Source: Anaeramoeba flamelloides
Lineage: Eukaryota > Metamonada > Anaeramoebidae
Assembly: GCA_027625915.1 (NCBI GenBank)
Contig: JANTQA010000015.1
Coordinates: forward strand, 6,415,001-6,479,000
Direction: 5' to 3'
DNA: 64,000 nt
Positions 46,652 to 59,700 of the stretch are shown here, one piece after another. Under the pieces are notes generated by a model. It worked only from the letters and a program-made list of their open reading frames with translations. It ran no database searches and had not been told where the DNA came from. Position 1 is the stretch's first letter. The number at the start of each line of letters is the position of its first letter. Made by a program: the position numbers and the translations under genes.

Positions 46652-47748
46652 CTGAACGATAAAATAATATAGAGGGGAACGTTTATGATAACGTGAATTA
46701 TGACGAGATTAGTAATAGATTTTAGATAATTTTTTTAAATTGTGATTATTCAATATATCACAATAATCAGAAAATCACGATAATCCACATTTTTGTGATA
46801 AAGCAAAATCTGAAAAAAAAAGTTCAAATTATTTTTTTCTATTCGTTTCTGTTTTTTTTTTCCAAATGCTAGAATTGTTATAAAGAATACTGACACAAAA
46901 ATAATAACCCAACCAAAAAATTCAGAAATTTCTAATAAACCCCATACCAATAATTTGGAACACATCTAAAATCAAAAATAGGTAAAAAAAAAACTCAATT
47001 TATTATATTTTTCCAAAGGTAATATTTAAGCACATTTAAGTAATAGAGTATTAATGTTTTTATAAGTAATCATTTTCATCCAAAAAAAAGAAAAAAATAT
47101 AAAACTCAAAATCAAAACGAATGTGTCCAAAATAAGCAAACGAGCAGAACAAAAAAAATGCATTGGTAAATTTATGAAATTTCGCCAACAATCGTTGATC
47201 GATCAAAGGATAAGATACCATCGACCGATTGAATGTGATTTTCCAATTGAACAAACTCAACACTAACATTCTATCAACCATCGATGAAAATTTCCAGATC
47301 TAACAAAACAGATTACATAACTGGAAATAAGGAAATGAAAACAAAGTAAAAAAGACAAAAAATGAAATAATTTGAAAATTCAAAAATATTCCCAAATTGG
47401 ATTTAAAGTGGAGTACTGCTATTCTTTCAATTGTTTAAACTGTGTCCAAAATTTTGGAAATTTAGTTTATATGTTTTTTTTTTTTTTCACCTTTTTCTAT
47501 TGTAATATATCAAATAAACCAATATTCAAGAATAAGAGAAGAATTAAAAATAATTCAATTGAATTTTTTTCCACTTTAAATTTCAGTCAATATACTGTAT
47601 TTAGATACTAAATATTCAAACAATTCCGAGCTGGATTTTTTAACCTTTTTCAAATTCCAGATCAACCAAATGATAATCCAATTCTTTGAAAACTCTATTT
47701 GTACCAGAAATATCAGACAATCAGGTGAAAATAATTTTCGTGCTCTTA
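46652..47748. other. Gene-free stretch
   Basis: Includes the diverged repeat at about 47140-47370 (see 44860-45080). Several short frames on both strands are unsupported. Confidence 0.4.
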
Positions 47749-48497
47749 AGGGATTAGCGTCTACCAAGGAGAAGCCTAGGATCAAAGTATGTTGTTATTG
47801 GACCAAATCACATTTGTTTTACATGGTTCAAATGTCTCTAAAAAATCGATTGCAAAGTAGTAGTATTTGTTGATCTCATCAATTAAAAATGATCTATGTA
47901 TTAGTAAAAAACCCAGCAAATTCAGAATAAAATCTGCATTTCGCCATAAATTTAAAGATTGAATTATCAATATTCAGACTACAAAGTCATAAAATATCTT
48001 TCTTAAATTTATGGCGAAATGTAGATTAGTTACTAAAAAATTCGTTTTTTTTTAATAATTAAATAATTAACGAATAAAATTTTTTGTCAAATTATTTCTC
48101 AAATCAGGGAAATATTTTGATGCTACAAGTAGATTTATAAAAAGCAAACAAAATTAATCAGTCTTTGTGCTTTTATGTTGATGATTATTGAGTTAATCTT
48201 TGAAATTCAAAAATTCAAAAAATAGTTACTTTTGGAAGTTCTAAATCTAAATTATTAAATACTGGAATACGTTATTTTGGGTTTTAATTTTTTTCGATTT
48301 GGAAAAGGAATTAAAAAAAAATTTTTCAAAATGAAATTTTTTAATTGTGATTATTAGTAAAAAATTTAATAATTTATTGAGCAATAAGATTTATAATAGA
48401 TTTTTTAGAGCTATTCGAAACATAGTGCACTAATACCAAATACACCCAATTACAACATACTTTGATTATAGAGGAATCTATGGTGACGCTAATCCCT
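47749..48497. mobile_element. AGGGATT-type foldback element beta
   Basis: 749 bp with terminal inverted repeats of about 110 bp: AGGGATTAGCGTC at the left, GACGCTAATCCCT at the right, AATCAAAGTATGTTGTTATT/ACAACATACTTTGATTATA further in, and TA on both flanks. An inner palindrome (CATTTCGCCATAAATTTAAAG at about 47938; inverse at about 48002-48024) looks like a second nested foldback. No coding capacity. Related to elements alpha (19285) and gamma (60326). Confidence 0.8.
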
Positions 48498-49709
48498 TAA
48501 GCAATTTCAAAGATAAATCAAGACTTTGGAATTTTGAATTTTTGAAAAATCCTCACATGATAAGCATAATTATATAAAACAATTTTGAAAAGCGTTTACT
48601 GCTTTATAAGATTTTAATGGGGATTGAAAAAAAAAATGAAAATTTTCTGTACTATTTTTTTCCTTTTTAATCGTAATATTTTTGAATTTTTTAATTGACT
48701 TAGTTGAGAGATTATTTATATATATATATATATATCTTTTTTTTTTAATAGTCTAAAAATAATTATATTTTTTCAATTTTAAAATAGAAAAAAATATTTC
48801 TTTCAAAAGATATCGTTTTATGAAATTGAAAAATTGATTTTGTTTCTGTTTTTGGAATATTTTTTATCATTTTATTTTTTTCAGGCCAGGTTATATATAT
48901 ATTATATTTTCCCTGTTGTTTTTTTCTGCAAATTTTTTTAATATTTATTATTTTTTCATACTGAGTGTTCGATATAAAGTTCATTTGTTGTAACTTTTTT
49001 TCAATTAAAAAAATACCCCCCCCAAAAAAAAAATACGTGTTATTTGAAAAATCGAGAATTTTGAAAAAGGTGTTATTTAAATCTTAATGTGTTTTATATC
49101 GATATTTTCTTAATTACATAAAATGACCATAACTTTGAAAAAATAATTTATAAAAGATCTCAACGTGAAATCCAGTGTGTAGTTTTGGTTATCTTTAATT
49201 TTCAGATTTTATTTTTTCGTTTTCATGATACTGGACAAAAAAAAGTGGAGATACCACGAAATAAAAGTATTTGGATGTTTTAATCTTTTGATGGGATATC
49301 CAAGTATTAAGTATTTTTTTTTTCTGAATAACAAAACGGGGTATTTGAAATTTGAATCAGATAAAATTTTATTTGACTATCCATTCACAAATTTTGAAAT
49401 ATAAATATTCGTAAAAGATTCTCGATTGAATCAAAATATATCTAACGTATTCAAATAAAAAAGATCGAAAACAAATAAATAGAGAAGATAGGTCAATATA
49501 CCGGTATTTGAATAATATATGGTAAAAGAATTTTCAGATGGCATTCATTTTTCCTTTTCAAATACAAAATCAATCAAAACCAAACCTACTTCTTTGAAAA
49601 CAATATTTGTAAAAAGATAAATATAATCTGGAATATTATGTTAAATTTTTTCACCATTTACTCTATTTGAATTATGAACGAGGAAATTATTACACTACTT
49701 TTACTATAT

Positions 49710-49743
<34 letters not shown>

Positions 49744-49970
49744 TTTCTCTAATAAATAGGTTGGACAGTTGTTGTGATAATCAGTGTTGCTGTTTTTCTT
49801 TGTATTTTTGAAAAAAATTTGGATTGTTTTTGTAAATAACTGTTTTTTTTTAATTTTTCAGAGGTTGGCAGTTATTTTCTTTTAACTCTGGTTTAAAAAT
49901 TATTTTGTTATTCCTGAAAATTTTCAGTTCAAGAAAACTATACTTTCCTATTCAAAAAGTATTTACAATA
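48498..49970. other. Gene-free stretch with microsatellites
   Basis: TA repeat at 48717-48736, a C10 run at 49015-49024 followed by A run, and a TA-then-GA repeat at 49706-49743. A 73-codon minus frame at 48763-48984 starts at ATG but is lysine-rich and unsupported. Confidence 0.45.
49706..49743. repeat. Compound (TA)n(GA)n microsatellite
   Basis: About eight TA units passing directly into ten GA units. Confidence 0.9.
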
Positions 49971-50168
49971 CAGTCAGTTTCGCTTTTAAGGCACAAACTT
50001 TCAACGAAATTTAAGGTACAAAAAAATCTCAAAATAAGGTACAAAATTTGGAATTTTTTTTTTTACAATTTATTTTTACTTGAATTTTTCTTTTGTTCCT
50101 TAATTTTGGGATTTTTTTTGTGCCTTAAATTTCGTTGATAGTTTGTGCCTTAAAAGTGAAACTGACTG
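49971..50168. mobile_element. Palindromic TA-flanked MITE (M197), copy 4
   Basis: 198 bp, ends CAGTCAGTTTCGCTTTTAAG and AAAGTGAAACTGACTG, TA on both flanks. Close to copy 1 in sequence. Confidence 0.9.
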
Positions 50169-51467
50169 TACTACATTTTTCTACAACCTTCCCAGTTTAA
50201 TCACCCTATTTAATATCTAACCTAAACGAAATTTAAACAAAACTTGTCTGAAAATTGACAACTAACACATCTTTCAGTTTGATTGAAAAAAAACAAAAAA
50301 AAAAAAGAGACCGAGCTTTTCTGAATAAGTGTTTTGTATCTTTCTATGTGGAAAAAAAATATTTCTAAATTTTCAAGTTTTTTTGGAAAATTAAATAAGT
50401 ATAAATTTCACTTTATTTTCAATTTTTACCTTTAGTAATTAACCTTAAAATCATCTTTTGTAATTGGTGAACTTTTTTTTATTTATTTGGTCCTTTTTGT
50501 GAGCTTTATTGGGCAAACCAAGAATCAGAAATGAAGTAAATATTCCAGAATTAAAAAAAAAAGTTGATCAGCTAAAAAATTATACTATTTAATAAATTTC
50601 AACAATATCATCATTCAAATAATTTTTAAATAATATTATACATAAATTTTTATAATGAGAACAAATTAAAAATGTCGATTTTCATTAGTTATATCAAGAT
50701 CTTTGGGTTTTTTATCAATTAGAAGAAAAATTATTTTCGAAGGATTTTTGAATAAATACATTTTCATCTATTTAGTTGAGAATGAATATATTATTTTCAG
50801 ATAGTTTTCTTTTTGTAAAAAAAGTATAGTCTTGAAAGATTTTCATTTTCTACAACAATTAAAATACTAAAAACACTATTTAAAAATTTTCATAATAATA
50901 ATTATCAACAGGACTTCGAAATTACTTTTTTAAAAAACAACAATAAAAAGACAAAAAAATTAATTATTTAAAGTCAACAACAGATTATTGAACAAACTAA
51001 CAACAAATTTCCATGAGAACCCTAATCTATTTAAACTGGAAATTGAAAATGAAGTGAAAATTTTTCTCATTTATAATTCAAAGATCATTTTTAATAACTT
51101 GGCTGGTTGAGAAAATAAGAGAAAGAAAAATAACACAAACAATTTTATCATCATTTCAAACAAAAGGGTGTTTTTTAGTCACATACCTTTCATTTATTAT
51201 CACTTTCTATTCATTTTTTTAATAGAAAATTAAAAAACTTTTTTTAAAAAATCCGTTAAAAGTTGACGTTATAAATCAAAAGAAAAAAGAAAAATATCCA
51301 GAAAATATCAACAAATTCATGTTTTTTCCATTTAATATGATTAATTGAATTTGTGCACAAAATTTAAATAGATTTTGCACAAAATATTTTTCATTAAATT
51401 CTCAATTCGAATTTTTAAAAACTTTTTCTTTTATCAACAATTACTTTCTTATAAAACATTAACCAGA
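50169..51467. other. Upstream of the thymidine kinase gene, no feature
   Basis: AT-rich, no gene or defined repeat. Confidence 0.45.
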
Positions 51468-52768
51468 ATGAATTTTGAAGGACATATCGAATTAATCCTT
51501 GGACCAATTTTCAGTGGAAAAACATCTGAATTAATCAGAAAAATCAATAGATTTTCTTATGCATCAAAAAAATGTATGATCTTGAAATTTTCAGAAGAAG
51601 CAGAAACTGAAAAGAAATCATTTAAAACACATAGTGGGTAAATAATTTATTTCCTTCTTACCAAATTGCCTTTACCTTTTCCTTTTTCCTATTCTAATTT
51701 TGTTATCCTGTCAACAAAATAGCTCATAATCATTTTTTTACTATTTTCTCTTTTTTTTTTTTATAAATAACAATCACATAAAAACCTTTCTAAAAAAAAA
51801 AAAGATACCTTTATAAAGCCTTAGCAACCGATACCTTAAATAGAGTTGCTGAACAAGTCAAAGAATTTCAAGTAATTGGTATTGATGATGGCCAATTTTT
51901 TCCCGAAATAGCCGATTTTGCAGATCGACTTGCAAACGAAGGCAAGGTTGTGATAATTGCAGCACTTGACGGCACCTTCGAAAGGAAACCTTTTGAGTGT
52001 ATAACAACGTTAATCCCAAGGTGTGAAAATTTAGTGAAATTAGGATCGGTTTGTATGGTTTGCTACAAAGAAGGCTCTTTTAGTAAAAGAATTACAAACG
52101 AAAAGCAAGTGAAATTGCTTGGTGGAACGGAAAAATATATCAGTGTCTGCAGAGAAGAGTATTTTGGTTTACATTGTAATAAAAAAGAAAATGGACAAGA
52201 ACAAGAAAACGAAAATGGTTATACATACGACGGCCAGATCCAATTAATATTGGGGCCTATGTTTGGTGGCAAAAGCTCTGAATTAATCAGAAGATCACGA
52301 AAATACTCGATTGCCAACAAGAAATGCACGGTTATAAAATTCGCTCGGGATGTGCGATACTCCGTTGACAAATGCAGTACCCACGATCGAGTGATGATGG
52401 ACGCTGTCCCATGCACAGGTAAACTTTTTGAAGTTGAGGACAAAGTAAAAGACTGTGATGTAATTGGAATCGACGAGGGACAATTCTTTGAAGACATCGT
52501 GGAATTCTCAGAACACATGGCAAATAAAGGCAAAGTTGTACTCATTGCTGCACTTGATGGCACCTTTGAAAGGAAACCCTTTGGCCGCGTGCTCGAATTA
52601 GTTTCCAAAGCTGAAGAAGTGATCAAATTAAACGCAGTTTGTACAATCACATACAAAGATGCTGCTTTCACAAAAAGAACTTCCCAAGAAAAAGAAGTTC
52701 AAGTTATTGGCGGCTCAGACAAATATCTCGCAGTTAGTCGCGAAGGCTTTTATAAAGCTCAGAATTAA
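51468..52768 (+). CDS. TK1: Tandem two-domain thymidine kinase (TK1 type), two exons
   Basis: Exon 1 51468-51637, intron 51638-51804 (GTAAAT ... AAAAAG, 167 nt), exon 2 51805-52768; 377 aa. TK1 phosphorylates thymidine with ATP for dTTP salvage, in the cytosol. Two complete TK1 domains lie head to tail, joined by an acidic linker (about 182-198). Domain 1 (1-181): P-loop [10 protein letters not shown], the motif corresponding to DEGQFF read as DDGQFF (catalytic Glu to Asp85), [12 protein letters not shown], three of four zinc cysteines at the expected sites (140, 143, 172; the fourth site is Glu175, with Cys181 nearby), and THSG instead of the conserved THDR. Domain 2 (199-377): [14 protein letters not shown], intact DEGQFF (Glu281), [13 protein letters not shown], but only one zinc cysteine (336). 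So domain 2 looks catalytic and domain 1 impaired. TK1 enzymes are normally single-domain tetramers. The ATG at 51468 is used; the in-frame upstream ATG at 51375 adds only an F/K-rich stretch. Confidence 0.9.
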
Positions 52769-54594
52769 ATCTTTAAATTTTTCCTATTTTTCTTCCTGAA
52801 ATCCCAATTCTTTTTCTTTTTCTTTTTTAACTTTTTTATTTCTATTTCTTTTTCTTTTTTTATTGAATGATATTTCGTTTTTTTTTTTAATTTTGTATAG
52901 TCTTGATCCTTAAAATGCTTTTTAATAATTTTTTTTTTGTTAATTTTGTGTTTCAAGGAGGTTAAAAAAAAACAATTAACATGAACAAATTATGAATAAT
53001 AAATATTTTTTATATAAATCTATTTTCTTATTTTTTTTTTTTATATCTGACTGGTTACCAATATCTTCAGACAAAGATCCTAATTAATATTGGAAGAAAA
53101 CATTAAAGCTCTTTCGATTTTGGGTTATAGGTTATACCTAAACTTTATTCCAGTTAAAGGGCCCCATTTGCTATAATCTATTGTTAATTCAAAAATAAAA
53201 AGATTAAAATTTTCTTTTAGCTTTCATTAAAAAATACATATATCTGTCAAGAATTAAAATAAATCATCAAAGTTACGAATAAGAATACTAAAAAGCCCAC
53301 AAATGAATAATTTAAGCTACCTTTCATCATTAAAAATTGGAAATGTTATATAAACTATCTTTCATAATAATTGGCCCATTAAAAATCAAATTTTAGATAA
53401 AAATATTTTAAATAATTGAAGTTATCTATAATAAGATAAAAATTTAGATTTTAATATTCAATACTATACTCAAGAGATATTTATTTTTTGTCTCAATATA
53501 AAATAAAGAATGATAAAAAAAACTGTTAAAAAAAATTGGGCCATGTATTTTGAAAGAAGCATTACTTGCAAAAAATAGAAAATTTAATAAAGTAAAAAAA
53601 CCCATTTATCGATTCTCCTTCCATTTGAATAACTAAACCAAAGCTCTTTTTCATATTTGAAACCAATTTTTTCATTAATTCATCTGTTACTTCTTTCAAT
53701 TTTTTCATTTTCATTTTCCATTTTAACAAAACACTTTTGAAAAAATAAAAAAGAGAAAAAATGATTTATGTGCAAACTTTTCATTGCGAGAGGAAAAACT
53801 TCAAAACGATGCAAAAGAAATTCATTATTCAAATCAAAGATGGGCCATTTATTATGAAATTTAGTTTACTTTGTAAAATCTTTTTTTCGGAAAGTTGAAT
53901 GAGAATTTTCTTCACTTTATTTTACAATAAAAAAGATAATTACTTTTGTTCAATAAGTTTCGTTTGATATTCAAGTAAAAATTAAATTTGGAAATTTGAA
54001 AATAAAAATCATTATTGTTAATATTTTCACATTTTTTTTTTGATTTTTTTCTATTGTGCATTTCCACTTCTTTCTTTCCCCACCTATTTTTTTTTAGAAT
54101 TTATTATTATTTTTTTGTTTAATAAGTTAGCTTGGAAAAGGTTATACACTTTATTTATTTATCTTTGAAAAGAGAAATTTAATTTTTTCCTTGGTAACTT
54201 CTTTTAAGCCCTTTTTTGGATTTTTTTAATCTCTTTGAAAGGTTATATATCGACAATACAAATTTAAGTAAAAAGCTGGAATTTCAAATATTAACCCATA
54301 ATTACGAGATGGTATTTCAATATCTTTTTTTATTTCACAATAAAGTTAAAAAAAAAAAAACAAATCCAGATTTAAATAATTGGAATATTGATGGAAATCA
54401 TAGTATTAGATAAAATCACAACAATTGTCTGAAAAATTGTGTTAAATTTTTAAATATCATAGATTAAAAATTAATCGTAACATAATCTCTGATTGTTTTG
54501 TCGCTAACCCAGTTATATTTTTTAAAAAGAATAAATTTAATTTTCGAAAAAATAGAACTTTAAAACACAAATTATGATTTTTTTTTGTTTTTAT
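52769..54594. other. Gene-free stretch downstream of TK
   Basis: 53180-53300 is similar to 40290-40400. A frame at 54216-54413 starts at TTG with mixed composition but is unsupported. No gene. Confidence 0.45.
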
Positions 54595-54850
54595 TAGTGA
54601 AGAGGTGTCAATTATACTCTATTTACCCCCCCCCCAAACTTAAAATTCATTTCTGAAATTTTAATATAAAATCACAGATTTCACGATTATATGTTTAAAA
54701 ATTTTCAAAAACTATTGTTAGAAAATAATTCATTCAAAATTTTTATCTTTTAATGTTATTATGAAATATCATTCTTTTATTTTCATAGGAAGCAAATAAA
54801 CCATATAAAATGATCAATATTTTCAATTATTTGCTTAGGCTTTTAGAATG
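54595..54850 (+). repeat. Interspersed repeat R250, copy 2
   Basis: Aligns with 6288-6545 (GAAGAGGTGT, ATACTCTATTTACCC, TTTCACGATTATATG, AAAATGATCAATATTTTCAAT). Contains a C10 run. Confidence 0.55.
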
Positions 54851-56778
54851 AAGCATAAATAACAAACTTAATTTGAAATTACATTTATCACATCCTAATA
54901 TCTAAAAAAGTAATATGTATTAGTTCAAAATTCCATAAATTAATTTTATTTTAATAAAATAAAAAAAGATTCTTGATTCAATCAAGGATGAGATAATAGA
55001 GTACTATTGTTTTTTAGTTTATTTTTGTTGACAAACCCACCGATAAGCACTTTGTTCCAACAACAGTAATAACAAAAAAATACAATCAAATCATTTTTTA
55101 TCAGATGGTTTATAAATTTCGATAAAAAAAACTTTTAAAAAAACCAACCCTTTTAACTGTACATTCTTTCAAAAATATATTCTTTGGATTAGAATATTTT
55201 CAATCTTCTGTTCAAGTTGAAATGAGATTTCTAACCTATTAAAAAGATTTCCCATAAATAGAGCCTAGTTATTACACATTATAAGGGTGTTTAATAACCC
55301 TTTTTCATTCTTTTTCTTTCTCTTCTTCCCCCATCATCTTTTGTAATGGAAAGAAAACACAATTAGGGCTTAGAGGTTTTTGTTTGATCGATCACCAATA
55401 AGAAGGAAAATTATTCTTTATTCTTTTTTGCTATTTAAAATTGTGAAGGCAATAACTCGTGATTTTAACAAACCATTATTTTATATTCAAGTGTAAAATT
55501 TCGAACTGGATTATTATTAGTATGATCATAAATTTCAGCAGGAGATTTGAGATTTTATATTTTGTAAAAAATAGACGAATGGAAAGGAAAAAAAAATTAA
55601 TTCAAAAATTTTTATAGTTCATAGAAAGCTTTAGGTATTCCAAATCTTTTAAAAATTCCTGAAGATATTTTACCACCCTTAAATCTGATCCAAAAAATTT
55701 TTGAAAGGGGAAAAGCCTTTTGGATGTATCAAGGCTTTGTATAAGTCACAAGATTTTTTGAAAGGTTTTTTCAAAAAAATATAAATTCTTTTTTTTTGAG
55801 ATTTTTATTTTTATCAAGATTCAAGGAATATATTACTAATTTTATGATTTTTTGCAATAAAGTTTAATTAATCGCGATTATATACAATTCTGGCAAATTT
55901 ATTGCCAGTATCATGATAATCTAAATTATGATCAAAACTTCTAATAATAAGATTTCTTTTAACCAATATTAGAATTTTGGTATAACCTAATTTGTGAACT
56001 ACTATTTGAAAAAAAATTTAACAAATAAACAAAAAAAAATACCACAAGAAAACATAAAATTCCAAATACAAAAAAAGTGTCAAAAATAAAAAAAAAAAAA
56101 CCTGTTGAAATTCAATACAGATTTTACGAAAATTTGAAACTAAGGATAATTTACGTTTACCTTTTTTATCAAACTATTTACTAGTAACAAATAACTTAAC
56201 TTCCCAATTTCTTAATCTAGTAAATGAAAACCATAAGGGCACATAGAGGATAGTTCAAATTCTGAATTCAAATTGGGATTTTATTAATATAACGCATTGC
56301 AATTCTAAAATTAAAGAGATTAATTTTCAAAATATCTTCATAGATATATTTAGTTGATTCCTAAGAATATAATAATACGAATTTCCAACTCAAATAAACA
56401 GATTTAAAATGCAATGGATTGATTTTCAACAAATCAAGTTTTTAAATTTGATTCCAAAACATCAAAAAAAAACAAAATATTAACTGGAGAGAAAAAAAAA
56501 AAAAGGAAATAACAGATTTTAAAAAAAACTTAACAATTAATTTTTTTTCATTTTCAATAAAATAAAGCGTATTTATTAATATCGATCAACAAGTATTTTT
56601 AAAAAAAATGAGATTGTCAAATCTCAATTAAAGTTCATAATTAAAAACATTTGGGGTGATATAAAGGCTATTCGATTTTTACCCAAAATGTATATAAAAA
56701 TATACTTTTTATTACATTGTCCCCATCGCCACTGATAATAATATGCTTTTCATTTTTTTTTTTTTTTTATTCCATTGT
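54851..56778. other. Gene-free stretch with repeat and one exon-like block
   Basis: 55290-55470 is the inverted copy of the repeat at 22150-22326. 55626-55739 is open between TAG and GTATAAG and reads KALGIPNLLKIPEDILPPLN and on for 38 residues in gene-like composition; I do not recognise it and found no partner exon. Confidence 0.35.
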
Positions 56779-59700
56779 TTAATTCTTTGCTTCAATCCCA
56801 ATTTCCTTTTCTTTTTGAATCACCATTTCTAAATTTTCCGGCTTTTCCTTCTTGATTTCATTTTCATTTACTATTTCTTTTGTTTGGTGATCCTTTTTTT
56901 GATCTTTTTCATTTGTTTGATGATCATTGCTTTCATTTTTATTAAAAAGAATTTTTTCCCACATATTTTTAATTTTTTCATCATTTGATTTTGCTCCAGG
57001 TATTTGGTTGATCACATCAGTCAAAAAACCCCAATTTTTCATCACTTCCAAAACTTTTGGATCTTTTTGTGGCACAGGCAAAGGCTTTTCAATTACTATT
57101 TTTTTTTTTTTTTCACTTACCTTTTGAATTTCCATTTCCATTTCCATTACCTTTACCTTTACCTTTCCCTTCCCCCCATTTCCCCCCTTCTCCTTCTCCC
57201 CAGTTTCCAATTCTCTCTTTTTTTCTATTTCTTCAACTTTTTTAATTTTTTGCTGTATTTCTTTCATATCTTCTTCAGTTAATCCACCCATTGACATTTT
57301 TATAACATATTTTAATTGGTCTGTTTCTGAAAGTTTTTCGATATTTTTTAGAATTGGATCTCCTTCATCTTCGTCTTCATCCACTTTCTTTCCTTCAATT
57401 TCTTTTTCTTTTTCTTTTCCAATTTCTTTATCTTTTTCTTTTTCTTTTTCTTTTTCGTTTTCTTTTTCTTTTTCGTTTTCGTTTTCATTTTCTTTTTCTT
57501 TTTTATTTTTTTCTTCTTTTTCCCTTTTCTTTTCGTTTTCATTTAATTCCTTTTCGACTTGATCCATTTCCATCATTGAAATTTCTAAGGCTAAACGTAA
57601 CATTTCATCTACTTCATCTTCTGTCTGTTCAACTTGTTCAACTTGTTCATTTTTTATTTCAGTAAAAATTTTTGATTGAATTAATTGATCTTTAACTTTA
57701 ACTTCTATTTCTATAAAAATAAAAATTAGAAAAAAAATAATAATAATAAGAATTATGGTTTTGAGAGTAAGTCCATCAAAAAAAAATGTAATAATTATAG
57801 AGTAAAAAATTTTGAACAATCAAATTTTTTTTTTGAAAAAAGTGACTATTTTTCATTTTTTTATCAATTAATATTTTGTGATTTATTTGTTATTTTTTGT
57901 TTAATTTTTTAAAAAGAAATTTGAAATGAAATTTTTTATTTTTTCTCAAAATTTCATAAATATGATAGTTTCAATAATACAGTTTTCAGAAATAATAATA
58001 ACATGGTTAATTATTAACGATTGATTAGTTATAATAATAAAAAAACAAAAATAATTCAGATCATTAAAAATTTTTTGTTTTTTTTTTCAAAAGCAAAAAT
58101 TTTAATTTTAATAGTTTACACTTGTTTAATTTACAAATTAAAAAAGAAAAGCCAAAATATTTTTCTGCAAGGATTTGTTTTCATACTATTTGAATTCTTT
58201 TTGATCAATTACTTGTAAAAAATTTTCTCTGTTCTATTTCTGAAAATTAAATGTAATTGCTTTTTCAGTTAACATCTTTTTTCAAAGGAATTAAAAAAAA
58301 AATTTTTGAAAAAAGTATAAATTTTATTAAAAATTGAAATTTATTATTTATGCATAAATCGGGGGATGAAGGCGAACCATTAAATTATCGACCTATCTCT
58401 ATAAATCAATCTCTTCTTCCAAGATTTTTTTTAAAATTAGAATACATTGGAATTCAAGACTCTTGGGACTTAATTTCAAAAAAACAATTTGGGTTTAAAA
58501 AATATTTTGGAACAAGAATTGCTGTTTTAAATTTATTAAGGAAATTTAAAAAAATAAAAAATAAAAACAAAAATACAGAATATTTTGTAGTTACTATAAA
58601 CATACAAAAATGCTTTGACTCTATACAACACACGTTAATATCTCAATCTATTAAAAAAATTATCAAAAATAAAACAATTAAAAATTGGCTCCTAAGATAT
58701 TATAAAAAAGAAGGAATTGGGGTTTATCAAGGAGATCCCTTATCACCAATTCTCTTCGCATTTATATCTCATTTCCTACTAGAAAAGTTAAAAACTCTCG
58801 CTGTTCATGTTCAAATGTATGCAGATGATCTTATTCTTATTATGAAGGGGCCATTAATCTCTCATAAAATTAATTTAGAAAGGATTTTTGAAATAATAAA
58901 AAGATTCGGGATGAATTCATATAATAAAAAAAACCAAATATAAAAAAGAATTAAAAGATATTTTTTATCTTGGGATTTGGTTAGAAAAAAACACACATCT
59001 TGAATATAATTTCAAAAAAGTAGAAAAGTCCTTGGAAACACTTAATCGGTTGTTTCAACAAAATAAACTCAACAATGGAGTCAAAATAACTTCTTTCAAA
59101 GCTCTCATTTTAAGTCAACTTTATTATGGTCTCGAAATATTTGACTTGACACAATGTGATTTTGAAAGAATTGATAGATTTATCAATAAACCAGTCACAA
59201 ATTTCTTACAAATTAATATTCATTCACCATGATTAATTTATAAAACTGAAGCAAAAATTGATCTCGCTAGATTAAAAGTATACCGAAGAAAATATAAATT
59301 GATAGAAAAATTAGATTTCAAAAATTTAAAAAAATTAAAAATGTGTACTAAATTTTCGAACACTGGAAAACGAAAATATTAATTGTCATACTGAGGAATT
59401 AAAAATATTAGATTTAGAATTAAAAGTTTTTCGATGTAACAAAATTGGAAAATTCAACTGGTTGGAAGGTTCAACAATATAGAAAAATTATAAACCAACA
59501 AAAATGCAATTTCAAATAACAAAAATATTTAAACTGTAAAGCTTCAAAAACAATTCTAAAATTTCGAAATTTTACTAATTGTTTAAATAGGTACTCTTAT
59601 GTAACAATTAAAAATAAAAATAAAAATTGTGATTTATGTAAAGAAAAGTTAAATATTGATATCATTGAAGATTTCGATCATTTTTTATGGGATCGTGTCT

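Noticed and set aside
57348-57665. Long F/L-rich and K-rich frames over the PSMD4 exon 2
   Set aside because: Frame shadows of the KE-repeat tract; composition follows the repeat.
56779-57819. Separate 346-residue membrane protein with an N-terminal hydrophobic segment
   Set aside because: The hydrophobic start is intron read-through of A/T repeats; the rest is the C-terminal half of PSMD4.
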